In this document: positions 1 through 11,551 of the stretch, in pieces
Layout of the letters: each line of letters starts with the position of its first letter
Position numbering within the stretch: the stretch's first letter is position 1
Assembly (NCBI GenBank): GCA_965153455.1
Contig: OZ234493.1
Span: 34,276,213 to 34,340,212, forward strand
Source of the DNA: Sphagnum compactum
Taxonomy: Eukaryota; Bryophyta; Sphagnopsida; Sphagnales
Reading direction: 5' to 3'
DNA length: 64,000 bases
The notes under the pieces: model-generated
Seen by the model: the letters and a program-made list of their open reading frames with translations, nothing else
Databases searched by the model: none
What the model was told of the DNA's origin: nothing
Made by a program: the position numbers and the translations under genes

Positions 1-1159
1 TAGTGAGAACCGGATGTGGGGTGATTAATATAACCTGGTTGAGGTTTATTTTGTGAAGGGGTCCCAAGGGGGGGGGGGAGTCAATCCTTTGCCAACTGGT
101 TCTCACTCACTTGATACCCAGTGGGTAGGGTATTAACCTGGGTATCTCTCTTGAGGAGAGGATACTTGCCAGTTCAGAAAGAACCGGGTCTGAACCATGC
201 ATGCCCCCATTCATTCTGAAACATTCATCCAAATTAACTGGGCCCAAAACTGGCGCAGATCCACCCACACCTACTTACTCTAACCAATGAATGTATAACA
301 CATCCAAAATATTGTGCAAGTTATTTCTCATCCAGGTCCAAACTTTAATTTTACATCCAAAGCTGTTTTTTTTTTTTTTTTTTGGGGTGTTAAAAGCTTG
401 AACTTCATCCAAATTACTCTTTACAAGCCCTTCTATTATTACATGAGACATGGATGGGATTTTCATAAAGGCTGCAAACAGAGTTGGCAAGTGCCTTCCC
501 AAATGAGACATGGATGAGATTTTCATTTAAAGCCCGCAACGTAAAGAGAGTTGGCAAGTGCCCACATGAGACACACGGATGAGATTTTGGCATTACATCC
601 ATCCCCCCCTCCCCCCTCCAACTGGGCTTGCCCGGCCCGGTAGTAGCAAGTGGGGCGAGCCCAGTGAGGGTGGTAGGTAGTACATCACCGTCTTTTTCTG
701 TTAAGGAATTCTTTTCGGGTTAAGAGAAAATTGGAGTCATTTCATTACGTTACGTAAAGGAAATAAAAAAGTGTCTCTGGGTACCTAATGAATGACAAGG
801 GGGAAAATTAAATTTTTTTAAAAAAAAATTCGATAAATGCATTCCAGATCAAAATTAAAAATAGAAATCTGTTTTCTGCGGTGTAAAAATTCCCTAGTAA
901 GAACCGCCGGATATTAAACAAAATCCCACCACATACTCCTGATGTTCCTTGGCCTAGGCTGGCCCTGAAAGAACCTCCGGGTATGATATGATCCGCTGGT
1001 GCATTCTGGGCAATCGTGTTAACCGCCGGGTATGAGACGAGCCCCAGCTGTAGTGAGTTTTGAGCTGCGGGAATTGAGACAGCAGCAGCACCTGCAGAGA
1101 TGCATGTGATGACGGAGCGTAAATAAAGACCCGGCTGCGCACTGATTCCTGTTATTTTC
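1..1159. other. Upstream flank of the CNGC gene, repeat-rich
   Basis: No gene is supported here. The first 110 bases carry a 9-bp inverted repeat (GTGAGAACC at 3-11, GGTTCTCAC at 99-107) and a run of eleven or so G residues near 69-79. A degenerate tandem repeat of about 61 bp lies at 442-603. From about 901 onward the motif GAACCTCCGGGTAT recurs. Short open frames in this stretch have no recognisable family and look like chance. Confidence 0.5.
442..603. repeat. Degenerate tandem repeat, about 61 bp, 2.6 copies
   Basis: Three successive copies begin with ATGAGACATGGATG-like sequence followed by a shared core AGAGTTGGCAAGTGCC. They start near 442, 502 and 564, and the third copy is truncated. 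Spacing and internal changes show an old local duplication. It shares the ATGGATG flavour of the minisatellite at 38890-39380, but no specific relationship is shown. Confidence 0.7.
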
Positions 1160-1854
1160 TTGCTTCTCCACGATACCTGGCGGGTATAATGGGAACAAAA
1201 AGCTAAAGGAATTTTTTTTTCCCCATTATAAAAAATTTCTTTTTTTAGCTTTTTCCCCATTATACCCGCCAGGTATCATGGAGAAAAAAGAAAAAAACAG
1301 GGGCATTCCAGCACAAGTCCTTTGCCTGTGATGATGGGTCGGGTTGAAATTTCCAGCGGGCCCGACACAAAACCCACAGATACATGTTAGTTTGTAGTGG
1401 GTTTGACCTCCGGGCAGGAGACAAAACCCCTCTCAGACTGCTGGTTTCTTTGGTGCCAAACAGCGGTGAGAACGTTGTTTGGCCGATGCGCTTACGAACC
1501 TCCGGGTATAACTCTCGCGCGCGCACACACCCCGTGCTGCGTCATTCCGGGGTTCGATTCGCAGCCCCTGTGCACCTTTTGGCAGTGTGGTGGTCAAGCT
1601 TGGCTGCTGCTGCTGCAGGAGAACTTCCGGTTATGAAAGCACAGAGAGATGCATTCTTCCGTGTTAGTTCAGCGACGGGCGCTTGTGGAAGTGGTCAAGT
1701 GAAAGAACCTCCGGGTATAAACCCACCCTTCGAGAGGCGAGCGCATACCCGGATTCTTCCTGCCCGCCGACGACGATTTCACAGACTGCAATTTTGGGCG
1801 GGTACCTGGGGATGGTGAACACGGGCTGACGCGGGATTAAGAACCTCCGGGTAC
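901..1854 (+). repeat. Cluster of the interspersed motif GAACCTCCGGGTAT
   Basis: Near-identical copies of a 14-bp motif occur at about 901 (degenerate), 971, 1021, 1496, 1621 (degenerate), 1705 and 1841, all on the + strand. A weaker form (GACCTCCGGGCA) lies near 1405. The sequences between copies are unrelated, with gaps of about 50 to 360 bp, so this is not a simple tandem array. The inverted repeat at 1163-1289 contains a related core (ACCTGGCGGGTATA). Copies lie 1.2-2.1 kb upstream of the CNGC start. A role as a protein-binding array or as a residue of repeated small insertions is inference only. Confidence 0.75.
1163..1289. repeat. Inverted repeat, MITE-like hairpin
   Basis: The left arm, about 1163-1205, and the right arm, about 1246-1289, are reverse complements with few mismatches around the core ATACCTGGCGGGTATAATGG. 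A 40-bp AT-rich loop separates them. The element is small and no target-site duplication was identified, so calling it a MITE is tentative. Confidence 0.7.
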
Positions 1855-3046
1855 ATTCGGACAGATTCATCTCCGGATTCTTACCGATGGTCCTTCGTCT
1901 TCTTCTTCTTCTTTCCGCCTTTCTTGCTTGCTTTTCTTACTTCCTTTGCTTCCTCCTTTTGTGGTTTGCTTGTTTGTTTGTTTTTACCTCCACGAGATGC
2001 TGTTGAGGAGAGGCGGGTAATAGCGGCATCCCCTCTGCTGTGGCGATGCTCTTGTTTCTCGCTTGGATCTAGACAAGGAGGAGCAGGTGTTCTTCTTCCA
2101 CTGTGAGGTCGAGCAGCTGGTTCTTCTTCTTCTTCTTCTTCTTTTCGGATTGTGAGGTCGAGCAGCTGCTTCTTTCGACTGTGTGTGGCTGGAAACCAAG
2201 AGATTGCAATTCCAAGAGATTGCAAACAAAAAAGGCCGGAGAACAAAGAAACCAAGACAGAAGGGGACGGGAAATAAAAAGAAAACACAAAAGCAAAAGC
2301 TAGAACTAGTACTCGTTGCAAAGCGAGCTGAGGCGGGACGGGGTGACTAAGAAGAGGTTTTGATGATGCGGTCCCCGTAGTTGTAGTCGAGAAATGGATG
2401 CGTAAAACTGGAGCAGCTTCTGAGCTTGCGGTGCGTGGATTGGTAGTCTAGAGGCCGGATGATGGCATACCTTGCTAGCTAGCTACTGCCGGTATCTACC
2501 AGCAGCAGCCGCAGCGCTTGACTCCTTCTTCTTCTTCTGTTGTGTTGTGTGAGCGGAGCAGATGAATCATGGAGAAGATGTGTTTGAGATGTGGGAAAAA
2601 AAAGAAAGATCTCACTCATGTGTAGCAGCCGGGGATTTGCTTGGAGTACGTAAGGGTTGTTCCCTTGTGGAACTGGAATAGGAAGAGGGCGCTTCTTGTA
2701 GTTTTTCTGTTGTTGTTGTTAATAATCTTTCTTCTTATTCGTCTTCCTTCTATGCTTTTAACATTCTTCCTTTGGAGATGCTGGGGACGAGTATTCATCA
2801 TTCTCAGCTTGTAGAAGAAGAAGAAGAAGAAGAATAGGACTAGGTTAGCGTGGAATTATTAGTTTTTGTTTTGGCGGATGTTTGTGGAAGTACACTCTTG
2901 AAGAAGAACAACAAGAGCGAGCGAGGCAGGCAGCCAGCGGCTTCTTCATCATCGGCAGGCAACAGCGGAGGAGTGCTGAAGAAAATCACAAGAAAGAAAG
3001 AACGAAGATGTTTCATGATTTGAAACGCCCTGTGACCATCCATTCC
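1855..3046 (+). other. Probable promoter and 5' leader of the CNGC gene
   Basis: This stretch is rich in CTT/TTC and TTG runs (for example near 1896-1915, 2129-2143 and 2528-2540), typical of plant leaders. An in-frame ATG at 3008 would add 13 residues to the channel. No TATA box or transcription start could be fixed. Open frames here are made of low-complexity codons and are not convincing genes. Confidence 0.4.
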
Positions 3047-6000
3047 ATGGAAGGCCAGAATAAGAAGTTCGTTAGGTACTCATTGCGACCCTCGCTAGCA
3101 TCAGCCGTCCCCTCTTTTGAATTTTGGAGGAGTATTCGTGCTCATCTTGTTTGTTTCTTCTTATTTTGCTTCTTCTTCTCCTGTTTGGGTTTTTTCTTGT
3201 TTCTTCTTCTTCTCCTGTTAGGTTTTTTCTTGTTCTTTCTTCTTCTCCTGGTGTTAGGTTTTTTTCCCAAATTTGCAGCCAAGGAATTTTTTTTCCTTGT
3301 TTTGTGATCCTGATCCTCCTTTGCTGGCTGATAATAGCAGGTTTTTCAACGAGTATGACTCGGAGAGATCATTAGGGTCTGAAAGTGAGTCAAGGAAACC
3401 ACTTCGTGTGGAAAGATTGGAAAGTTCGTCATCCTCAGTCTTCCAATGGGGATGGCAGAAGGGCTCAAGAGGGCTTAGGAGTGTAGGGAGATCATTATGC
3501 CTTGGTCCTTCAAGGGTTTACTCAGAGGATTTTGATGGTGGATCCCAGATCAAGATACTCGATCCACGCAGCCGATTTTGCCAACAGTGGAACAAGTTTT
3601 TTGTTCTCTCGTGTTTAGTTGCTATTTTCGTAGATCCCCTCTTCTATTACCTTCCAGTTGTTGATACTTCACAAGATGTTGATGGTGTTGGAACATGCAT
3701 CAGAATCTCCAGGAAACTGGCTATATCAGTAACGGTCTTTCGCACCACCACCGATTTTCTCTACTTGATTCACATGGCTCTTCAATTCCGCACAGCATTC
3801 ATTGCACCTTCCTCTCGGGTATTTGGCCGAGGCGTGCTTGTGGTGGATCCCCATCAAATTGCTATTCGGTACTTGAAGAAGGATTTTTGGCTGGACTTTG
3901 TGGCCCTACTACCTCTTCCCCAGGTACTACTACACAATGACTTTTGACTTTAGGAGAGCAGTTTTTCTATTCTAGAGAGGGTTGGGGTTGATGGGCGTTT
4001 ATAATTTCCATGTGATTGACTGAGGCCCGAGTTTACATGTCCTCTAACCCTGTCAAATCATTCATTGGGTGTTGGAATGCAGCTGGTTATATGGATCATT
4101 ACACCGAGAATGGTTGGCAAAACTGCAGTTGCCACCAAGAACATTCTAGGCTTCATTGTCTTTTTCCAGTATCTTCCCCGCCTGTTTCGAATCTTCCCTT
4201 TGACATCTCAAATGGTTAGGAATACAGGGGTACTGCTGGAAACTGCTTGGGCAGGTGCTGCGTTTAATTTACTCCTGTATTTACTTGCCAGCCATGTAAG
4301 TCCTCTTCTGTTCTCTCACCCATTTCCCGGGTAGACATGAGTCATAAAAAATCACAGAAATTGTATGATGGAGAAATTGGTACATACAGGATGACAGACT
4401 CATCGTCTCACAGCATCCTACCTGCAGGTAGTAGGAGCATGCTGGTACTTGCTGGCAGTTGATCGCCAAGTCACATGCTGGAAGAATTTATGCCCAAACG
4501 AGGCCAATTGTACCGATGCATTCTTTGATTGTAGTTCACTTCATCCATCATATCCTCTTGCTGCTAATCGGACAAGTTGGATGAGCATTACAAATATCAG
4601 CACTAATTGTGATACAGCCAACAACAACAACTACTTCAACTTCGGTATCTATGTCGATGCTCTTAATTATGGCATAACGACATCATCCATAGAGTTCATG
4701 GAGAAGTACTTTTATTGTGTGTGGGTGGGTTTGTTGAGCTTGAGGTGAGTAGTACCTTGCCATTTCTTAGTAGAGCAGCTGTTGCTATAATTGATTGAGC
4801 TAGTTTTCATGCTTTGGAGTGTTGCCTTTGCCATCAGCAGGTGATTGGTTGATCAGTCTTCAATTTCTGACTTTGGTGTTATTTGGGCTCAATTGTCTCT
4901 GCAGTTCCCTGACACAAACCTGGTCAGTGAGCACCTATATATGGGAAATCATCTTCACTATCTGTATCATCATTGTGGGCTTGCTCCTCTTTGCCTTCCT
5001 TATTGGGAATATGCAGGTGAGCTACCAATCTCTGTCAGTTTCATTTTGCATGATGTTTTCTTTTTAGGGAGCTGTTACTTTTGCATTGTGACTGTAATGT
5101 ACGTACCAAGTTTGGACAGACTTGTGAAAGGAAAAAAGAGATTGCCTACTGGAGGGAGTCACCCACATGTTGCTGACAGAGCACCATGAATGTGGTTTGC
5201 TGTTGTTTGCTAGACGTATCTACAATCTCTTACACTGAGGCTTGAAGAGATGAGAGTAAAAAGACGTGACACTGAGCAGTGGATGAAGCATCGACAACTA
5301 CCCCGTGAGATAGTGGAGCGTGTCCGGCGTTTTGACCAGTACAAGTGGGTGGCAACCCGGGGAGTAGATGAAGAGGTCCTTGTGCAGAGCCTCCCATTGG
5401 ATCTTCGGCGAGATATTAAACGCCATCTGTGTTTGGATCTTGTCCGACGGGTATGCTTGATTTCTTTTGGTGGTTGTTATGGTTATGGCACTCTAGTTCT
5501 CATCTTGGTGTCCCCTCCCCAGGGCATTTTCTCTATCTGGTTTCCTCAATTTTGCTTGTTGGAGTACTTATGGGACCATGTTTTGTGTGTCCTTGTATTG
5601 TTCAGGTTCCATTGTTTGATCAAATGGATGACAGTCTCTTGGATGCTATGTGTGAGCGGTTAAAGCCTGCTCTCAACACAGAGGGCACATACATAGTCCG
5701 TGAGGGAGATCCAGTGAATGAAATGCTGTTCATCATCAGGGGCAAATTGGAGAGTGCAACAACAAATGGTGGTCGTACTGGCTTTTTGAATGTTGGGAAT
5801 CTTGGACCAGGAGATTTCTGTGGAGAGGAGCTGCTTACATGGGCTCTTGATCCCAAGCCTAGCAGTAATCTTCCTACCTCGACTCGTACAGTGAAGGCAT
5901 TGGTGGAGGTGGAAGCCTTTGCGCTGTTTGCTGAGGATCTCAAGTTTGTGGCCAGTCAGTTCCGGCGCTTGCATAGCAAGCAATTGCAGCATACGTTCAG

Positions 6001-6537
6001 GTTTCTGCTTTTGATCTCTCCATTTGTGGACCTTGTTAAGCTTTCACATTTCCAATCTGGGTAAGATAAGGGCAGTCTCTATTGTGGAGACTGTTGAGAG
6101 ACTGCCTGCCTTGCATTTAGAATGTTGAGTTCCTGATATAAAGCTACCCCATTTACTCATCATTCTTTATCACCCATGTCAAAGATGCAAGCTGCCTTAT
6201 TCTTCCATCATAACTGGTTGTTTTCTTTTGCTGCAGGTACTATTCACATCAGTGGCGCACTTGGGCAGCATGCTTTGTCCAGGCTGCATGGCGACGCTAC
6301 TGCAGACGCAAGATTGCAGAGCTGCGGCGCAAGGAAGAAGACCTGAATCTGCAGGCAGCAATTGCTGGGGCTGATGCAATGCTTACCAAGCCAAGCCTTG
6401 GAGCCACATTAATGGCTCATCGCTTTGCCTCAAATGCAATGCAAGGAGTTCAAAGGCTACGGACCATGCATGCAGCAGAGATGACACGCATATCCAACAT
6501 TCCTAAGCCCACTGAACCTGATTTCTCTCTTGAGTAG
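3047..6537 (+). CDS. CNGC: Cyclic nucleotide-gated ion channel (plant CNGC, group III-like)
   Basis: This is a plasma-membrane, cyclic-nucleotide- and calmodulin-regulated cation channel. Eight exons with GT-AG borders keep one frame: 3047-3075, 3341-3923, 4083-4295, 4428-4744, 4905-5016, 5214-5450, 5606-6000 and 6237-6537, giving 728 residues, normal for plant CNGCs. S1 starts near residue 89 (WNKFFVLSCLVAIF), and the S2-S3 region has FRTAFIAPSSRVFGRG. S4 follows LPLPQ (residue 204), then ETAWAGAAFNLLLY in S5. S6 ends in LLIGNMQTYLQS. The C-linker and nucleotide-binding domain (about 400-630) carry GDFCGEELLTWALDP, followed by STRTVKAL. An IQ-type calmodulin site (VQAAWRRYCRRK) lies near 640-655. 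Best resemblance is to the Arabidopsis CNGC14-18 group. The usual GQN selectivity triplet is TQT (384-386). The start at 3047 gives the family-like MEGQNKKFVRF; an in-frame ATG at 3008 is an alternative. Confidence 0.95.
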
Positions 6538-6645
6538 GTGGGCTCTTGATCTATCAGGGTTTGTAAGATATGGTCTCAATAACTTGCTGCAAAACCAATC
6601 CACAGACTGTGATCAGAGTTGTCTGGCCCGTCAAAATACTTATGA

Positions 6646-6762
6646 GTTGTTTGGTATGGGTGAGGAATTGGAAAAAAAGTTAGGAGGAAGTTTCCTTGAT
6701 GAGTTGTTCAGTATGTGTGAGAACTTGGGAAAAAAGTTAGAGGAGGAAGTTTCCTTCTCCTT
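6646..6762. repeat. Tandem duplication, about 58 bp, two copies
   Basis: Two adjacent copies begin GAGTTGTT and share the core AAAAAAGTTAG followed by GGAGGAAGTTTCCTT. The second copy has a 3-bp insertion and scattered substitutions. It lies in the 3' flank of the channel gene. Confidence 0.75.
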
Positions 6763-7586
6763 GCAAATGGGAATCACCCAGCATTTTAGGCAGTAAGACT
6801 GCATTAAGTCCTGTTGAGGCCAGGGATCAGACTGGGAGTAAGTGACCATTGTTTCAGGTGTGTGGTACAGAGTAGCACTGGATAGAAATACAAATTCAGA
6901 GAGCATGCTAAACTATTGACTGAGATACTGTATTGAAAATTAATGTCATGAAGTCCAAAGGTATTCATTACCCGTTTCTCATTGCCCTACACACTTACTA
7001 CACTGCCGATTTTCATGGTGGGGTTACAGGGGCTCTGATAGAACCTTTTTCATCTCCTCTTGCATTTCAAGATTTGGTTCAGCAACGATGTTCACATCTC
7101 TTCTGTTTGGGTCACCAAAGATTGAGAAAGGAGAGTTTGTGTACAATGAACTAATTGTGCTCATGTTTTGGAGGTTCTCACAGAAATGCAGGTGGTTCCC
7201 TTGTTACAACTTGGAGAATTGTGTATGGAAGTGAAGGGTTAGATGGACCACTGTACTCCACCTGTGTTTCTCTGTACAAATAAACTTCTCACATTTACCA
7301 AATTTCATGCAAATTGAATAGTCCATATGCTTTTGGGATTGTTGTTTGAAGAAGGCAAACTCTTTAGGAACAGAGTCCACTTGTTGGACAACTGCAAGCT
7401 ATAGAGCTGTGGTTCTCAAGGCCATGCTGCTCGGGCTGGTACTTGCATGCCAAGGCTTCAAGGCTTTCAAGATGCGTGACGTTGTGCTTGCCAAATGGAA
7501 CCTGCATACCAACACAGCTGTCAGATTCATGGCTGATGGTCAGCCTACACTCTCAAACTTGCTTGGTCCTTAGATATTTGGTTGGT

Positions 7587-7641
7587 ATTCCTTCTGCCAA
7601 ATACTTAAGAACATATTCCTTCTCCCAAATACTTTAAGAAC
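7587..7641. repeat. Tandem duplication, about 28 bp, two copies
   Basis: The string ATTCCTTCTGCCAAATACTT and its near copy ATTCCTTCTCCCAAATACTT follow one another directly, each continuing into AAGAAC. Confidence 0.75.
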
Positions 7642-8444
7642 TGTCATGTTTGTCTTGTTGACTGAAAGCATTTCCTTGTGTTTGCAGCAACTGACTGCAG
7701 CTCTGTTGGTTACCATAATGCCTCCTGCACAGACTGGGTGTAGGAACTAGTGCAAGCGTTGTGCTAACACCCACAATACTGATAATGGCCGCCAGAGCCC
7801 ACCTTGTTCTCATGTTTCCAGTTTCTTGAACAAACATTTTGAGTGATCTTCTTTGAAACATTTTGTGTGCTTGATCCAGTTTGGCTACCTGACGATTTTG
7901 TACTCTTTTCTCCCTCCCTGGCCTGCATACCACTCCACCTGAGTCTAGAAGCAGAGATTGATGATGAAAGGTGGGCCAGTATTGTGTGTTGTAGGAGGGT
8001 ACTAAGCTCTAGGTTTTCTGTCAAGGTGATCCTTAGCAACTCTTTAACTATTTCAATCTCAAATTGCTATTGGGAGAGAATAGTTAGGGAGTTGTTGGTT
8101 GCTACTTCAATGGAGTGAAAAATGGTTTTATCATTGCAGCTCAGCTTATGGAGGTCAGAGCTGTTATCATATATTCACGCTGTCTATTTCACTTGTGAAT
8201 CCTAAAGCCCTAAAACTGAAAATTCTGTACTGCAGGATTGTGCCATCTCTGGAAGGAAATGGAAAGACTCCCAATGTGCTAAATCCTGTGTCCCTAATCG
8301 GGACCTTTGGGGAAGCAAGAAGCCAAGTAAGAGAATCCCACCTCTTTCCCATTGTTCATGGCTGGCAGTGCAGAAGGTTGGTGATCAGTTGGCAAGGAGT
8401 TGAAACCCTAATTTGTTACTCTGGCTGCTAACGGTGATGCAATT

Positions 8445-8580
8445 TGTTGTTGTTATTGTTGTTCCATTGGCTAGCAGTTCTGCATTCACAATATGCAACT
8501 CATGAGCTTGCAAGTTGTTGTTTTTATTGTTGCTCCATTGGCTAGCAGTTCTGCATTCACAATATGCAACTCATGAGCTT
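8445..8580. repeat. Tandem duplication, 68 bp, two copies
   Basis: Two adjacent copies share TCCATTGGCTAGCAGTTCTG and the following AATATGCAACTCATGAGCTTGC with almost no changes. The high identity suggests a recent duplication. Confidence 0.85.
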
Positions 8581-8876
8581 GCTGGCGGTGATGGATCTCA
8601 GGGTCACCAGAACTGGTCGTAGTTGGCAATATGTGCTTGAGCTCATCCAATTGAAGAAGCCGTGTATTCAATGTCTCTTCAGGCTCTACTACTTGCTCTT
8701 CCTGCAACACAAATTCGACAGCAACATATTTGTTGGTGTATTCTTAAGCACTGCTGTGTGAGTTCAATTGCAAAAGATGGGTTTGGTTGGTGAGGAACAT
8801 GGTGCATGTAGGGTGGGTATACGGATCAGGAAAATAGGTCCTCGTTCAAAATGCTCACTTACAACAACCACAAACG

Positions 8877-9130
8877 GCATAACTGGGAATGAAAATTTTA
8901 TAAAGTGAAATAACTGAGACCCAAACTAGTTTTTCCACCAATTTTGGTGGTAAACTGAGTTTCATGCTGTCTTTCCTTTTTCCTGAGGGCCTGCACTGCT
9001 GCTACACATATTTTCACTGCTCCTACCTGTACGACGACTATAGTTACTTTCAAACCTTGTGCATTTAATGCTGAGTTTCCGCATTTCATACTGAGATCTA
9101 ATAAAATGTGGTTACTTCCTGGATACCACT
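8877..9130 (-). repeat. Dispersed repeat, copy A (inverted)
   Basis: Read on the - strand this matches the + strand at 38511-38773. Shared blocks include ATGAAACTCAGTTTACCACC, GGTGGAAAAACTAGTTTGGG and the end CATTCCCAGTTA. The - strand copy begins with TGGTATCC at its 5' end, just as copy B does. The two copies share a partly conserved short reading frame (NAQG, then ETQFTTK), but this may only reflect nucleotide similarity. Confidence 0.85.
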
Positions 9131-11400
9131 GAAAGATTTAATGTGGAATAAACTCATGTTAAACCTAAAATAACAAGTTCTTATGAAAGTTGAACTCTTC
9201 AAACTTGGGATTGTTGGTTAAGAAAATTCAATGCAACCTCAGAATTAGCGAGTTTTAATTTTGGAGAACATTTCCTAAACCCAAACTTAATTTGTTTTTT
9301 GAAGAATGGAACCAAGAATTGAAACCGAGATTTTTTTGGGAAGAAATGGAAAACCATTGGGTAACATTTATGCTTAGGGTTTAGACCTTGACATACATTG
9401 GCAACACGACATGACAAAGTGCACATTTGAGCCCCCAAGTTCCCATTGCCACAAAATGATTTAAACTTTGCTTTTCATGATTTAAAAAAAATATGGAAAT
9501 GAATCCTATTAAGGATTCAAGCCCACTCAAGCTTTAAGGTGGCAATATTTGCTATTTTGCAAAAAAAATTTAAAAAAATTTGCGAAAATGTGTTTTCAGT
9601 GTTGAATGCATGTTTCAGCAAACAATCGACACTTTTCTTTAATAAAAATATTGAAAAATAAACACAAACATTGATCAAGCCAAAATGATAAAGGTCGATG
9701 TTGTTCATTGGTTTTCAAAAGGCAATTGGCTTTCTCGTTCCCATAATGAGCACAAAGTGATTTGCAAGAGCTTATCTATTAGAGGAATGAGGTTACAACT
9801 TACAAGGTTGAAAATGTTTTAAGAAAATGTTAGGGATTTTGCAAACCCTTAGTAAAATAGGAGAAGCATGTATCAAAAGTTCCAAATTTGTGTTAAAAGC
9901 TCCTTTGCACTTTGCCATATCCTCGGCACGGGTCACATGCATGTACATGCATGTCTATTACATGGAACGCATGCAAACGACATGCAACATTTAAGTACTA
10001 GTTCTAAGGCAACCCTCTAGTATTATTAAAACCAAGCCTACGATGTCTTAGCACAACATTTAAGTGCTTGTTGTTATTGAAGATAACTCCTTAAAAAACA
10101 ATTCAAGGCTCTTGTCCTAATAGTCTCATTGGCCGCATTAGACAAATGTTCAATGCTTGCTTCACTCATACTATGACCTTGAGATTTGGTGGAGAATGTG
10201 ATATTGCGGTTACAAACATTTGGTGAATATTATTATGTATGTCAAAACGTAACACAAAATTGCTTCAAAAATATTTATTTAATTAAAAGTCACTTTGTAT
10301 ATTTCTCACTCATTTTCAACAACACGAATCCTCCATGCATCCTACCGCAACCCACTTCATTTTGAAGACAATACCAATGAAAAAAAGATTCGCAAAAAAG
10401 AATTCAAGAAATATAAAGAAAGATGCAAAAAAAAAAATCAAGAAATTTAACACATGAATGTTACACATAAAACATAATACATCAGCATTCATGTGAAAAA
10501 TGTCAATAGTTTTCAGAATCCAAGCCAAAATTCATGAAAATATCATAATATATATGACAAAAAGAACAATTTAATAAAATTTTAAAATCACACTTTTCAA
10601 AAAATCTTTGATTTTTTAAATTTTTTTTCAAATTTCATTGTCATCAAAGTGTGAAAAAAAAATTCATCCCCAAAAAAAAAACCTCTACCTAGATACATTT
10701 ATATTCATTGAGGGCTTTTCAATAATTTATCCTCAATGTTTAATTATTGATTTTTATTTTATTTTCAAGGATGAAAATACTCAAAATTAAAGCTACAAAA
10801 CATTACAAAATCACACCTTGGTGCACCCCACTATTCATTGAAGGCCTTTCAAACTATGCCAACACCTTCACCTATTGATGAGTTTTTTGGGGGGTTTTTG
10901 TTTCCCATTTCATCGGATTTATGGAAAAATTAGTATAATTAAGAATACTATCCAAAAAGACACCTTTCAATTCCATTATGAGCAAAATTTCCATATCAAA
11001 ATTTATTTTGGTAGGATAAAATAATATAGACCTTGTAGCTAGTAATGCCAAAACATGACATTCTTGACTAAACCGATAAACTTACACATAACATAAATGT
11101 CTACCCTAGTCAAAAAGGACGAGTCATGGGTGCCATGTTTTGGCTATATATATATATATATATATAATCATCCCTAAACTAATTCCAATGTAACTATTAT
11201 TACCAAAATTTTAAAATAAAAAATCTTAATTTAAAGAAGGTTGTTTGCTTGTTTCATCACATGGCACTAATTCCAGTTCAAGAACAAAAACTATCAAGTA
11301 ATTAATTAAATTTTAAAATTTTAATTTCAGCACTTGATTTTATTTATAAATTTAAATTTATTTATTTATAAGAAAATTTATTTAAAAATTTTTAAAGTAA
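9131..11400. other. AT-rich intergenic DNA, no gene seen
   Basis: Long A and T runs, scattered short frames and a (TA)n tract at about 11142-11165 fill this stretch. ACATGCATGT-type palindromes occur at about 9940-9955. Nothing resembles a gene or a recognisable transposase. Composition shifts sharply to GC-richer DNA near 11405, where the HSP90 promoter starts. Confidence 0.5.
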
Positions 11401-11538
11401 AAAAAGGGCTGCATGGGACCCCTAGGTGGTAATTTGGGCTTCGGTAAGTTACCTAGAATGGGAAACTGTTTGCGGTAAGTTTTAAACTTACCCTTTTGGA
11501 CTATAGTGTCTAGAAGTCTCCAGGACTGCACGTGTCGG

Positions 11539-11551
11539 GAACTTTGGAGAA
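11539..11551 (+). promoter_or_regulatory. Candidate heat-shock element
   Basis: GAA-CT-TTG-GA-GAA departs from the consensus nGAAnnTTCnnGAAn by one base in the middle unit. It lies about 610 bp upstream of the HSP90 start codon. Heat-shock-factor control is usual for HSP90 genes, but this site is only a sequence match. Confidence 0.35.

Larger units (their letters stand above)
6538..8870. other. 3' flank of the CNGC gene, no convincing gene
   Basis: Base composition stays gene-like (less AT-rich than the DNA after 9100), and some splice-acceptor-like TTTGCAG strings occur, for example before 7689. No open frame above about 110 residues or recognisable domain is present. An AATAAA lies at about 7278. 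The stretch may hold a long or spliced 3' UTR, a non-coding transcript or an eroded gene. It also contains three local tandem duplications, listed separately. Confidence 0.4.

Noticed and set aside
1545-1575. tRNA or SINE B-box (GGGGTTCGATTCG)
   Set aside because: No A-box, acceptor stem or folded cloverleaf could be formed around it. The flanking GGGG and CCCC do not give a tRNA T-arm.
901-1854. CRISPR-like pattern of short repeats with unique spacers
   Set aside because: Spacings range from 50 to several hundred bp, repeats are only 14 bp and degenerate, and the DNA is clearly plant nuclear. No cas genes are present.
4905-4925. TQT in the pore as a splice-junction artefact
   Set aside because: The three codons lie wholly inside exon 5, so moving the acceptor cannot restore GQN. 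Only a base-call error or a real change explains it.
7346-8431. A second gene in the CNGC 3' flank
   Set aside because: Frames are short and overlap on both strands, and no combination of splice sites produced a recognisable protein.
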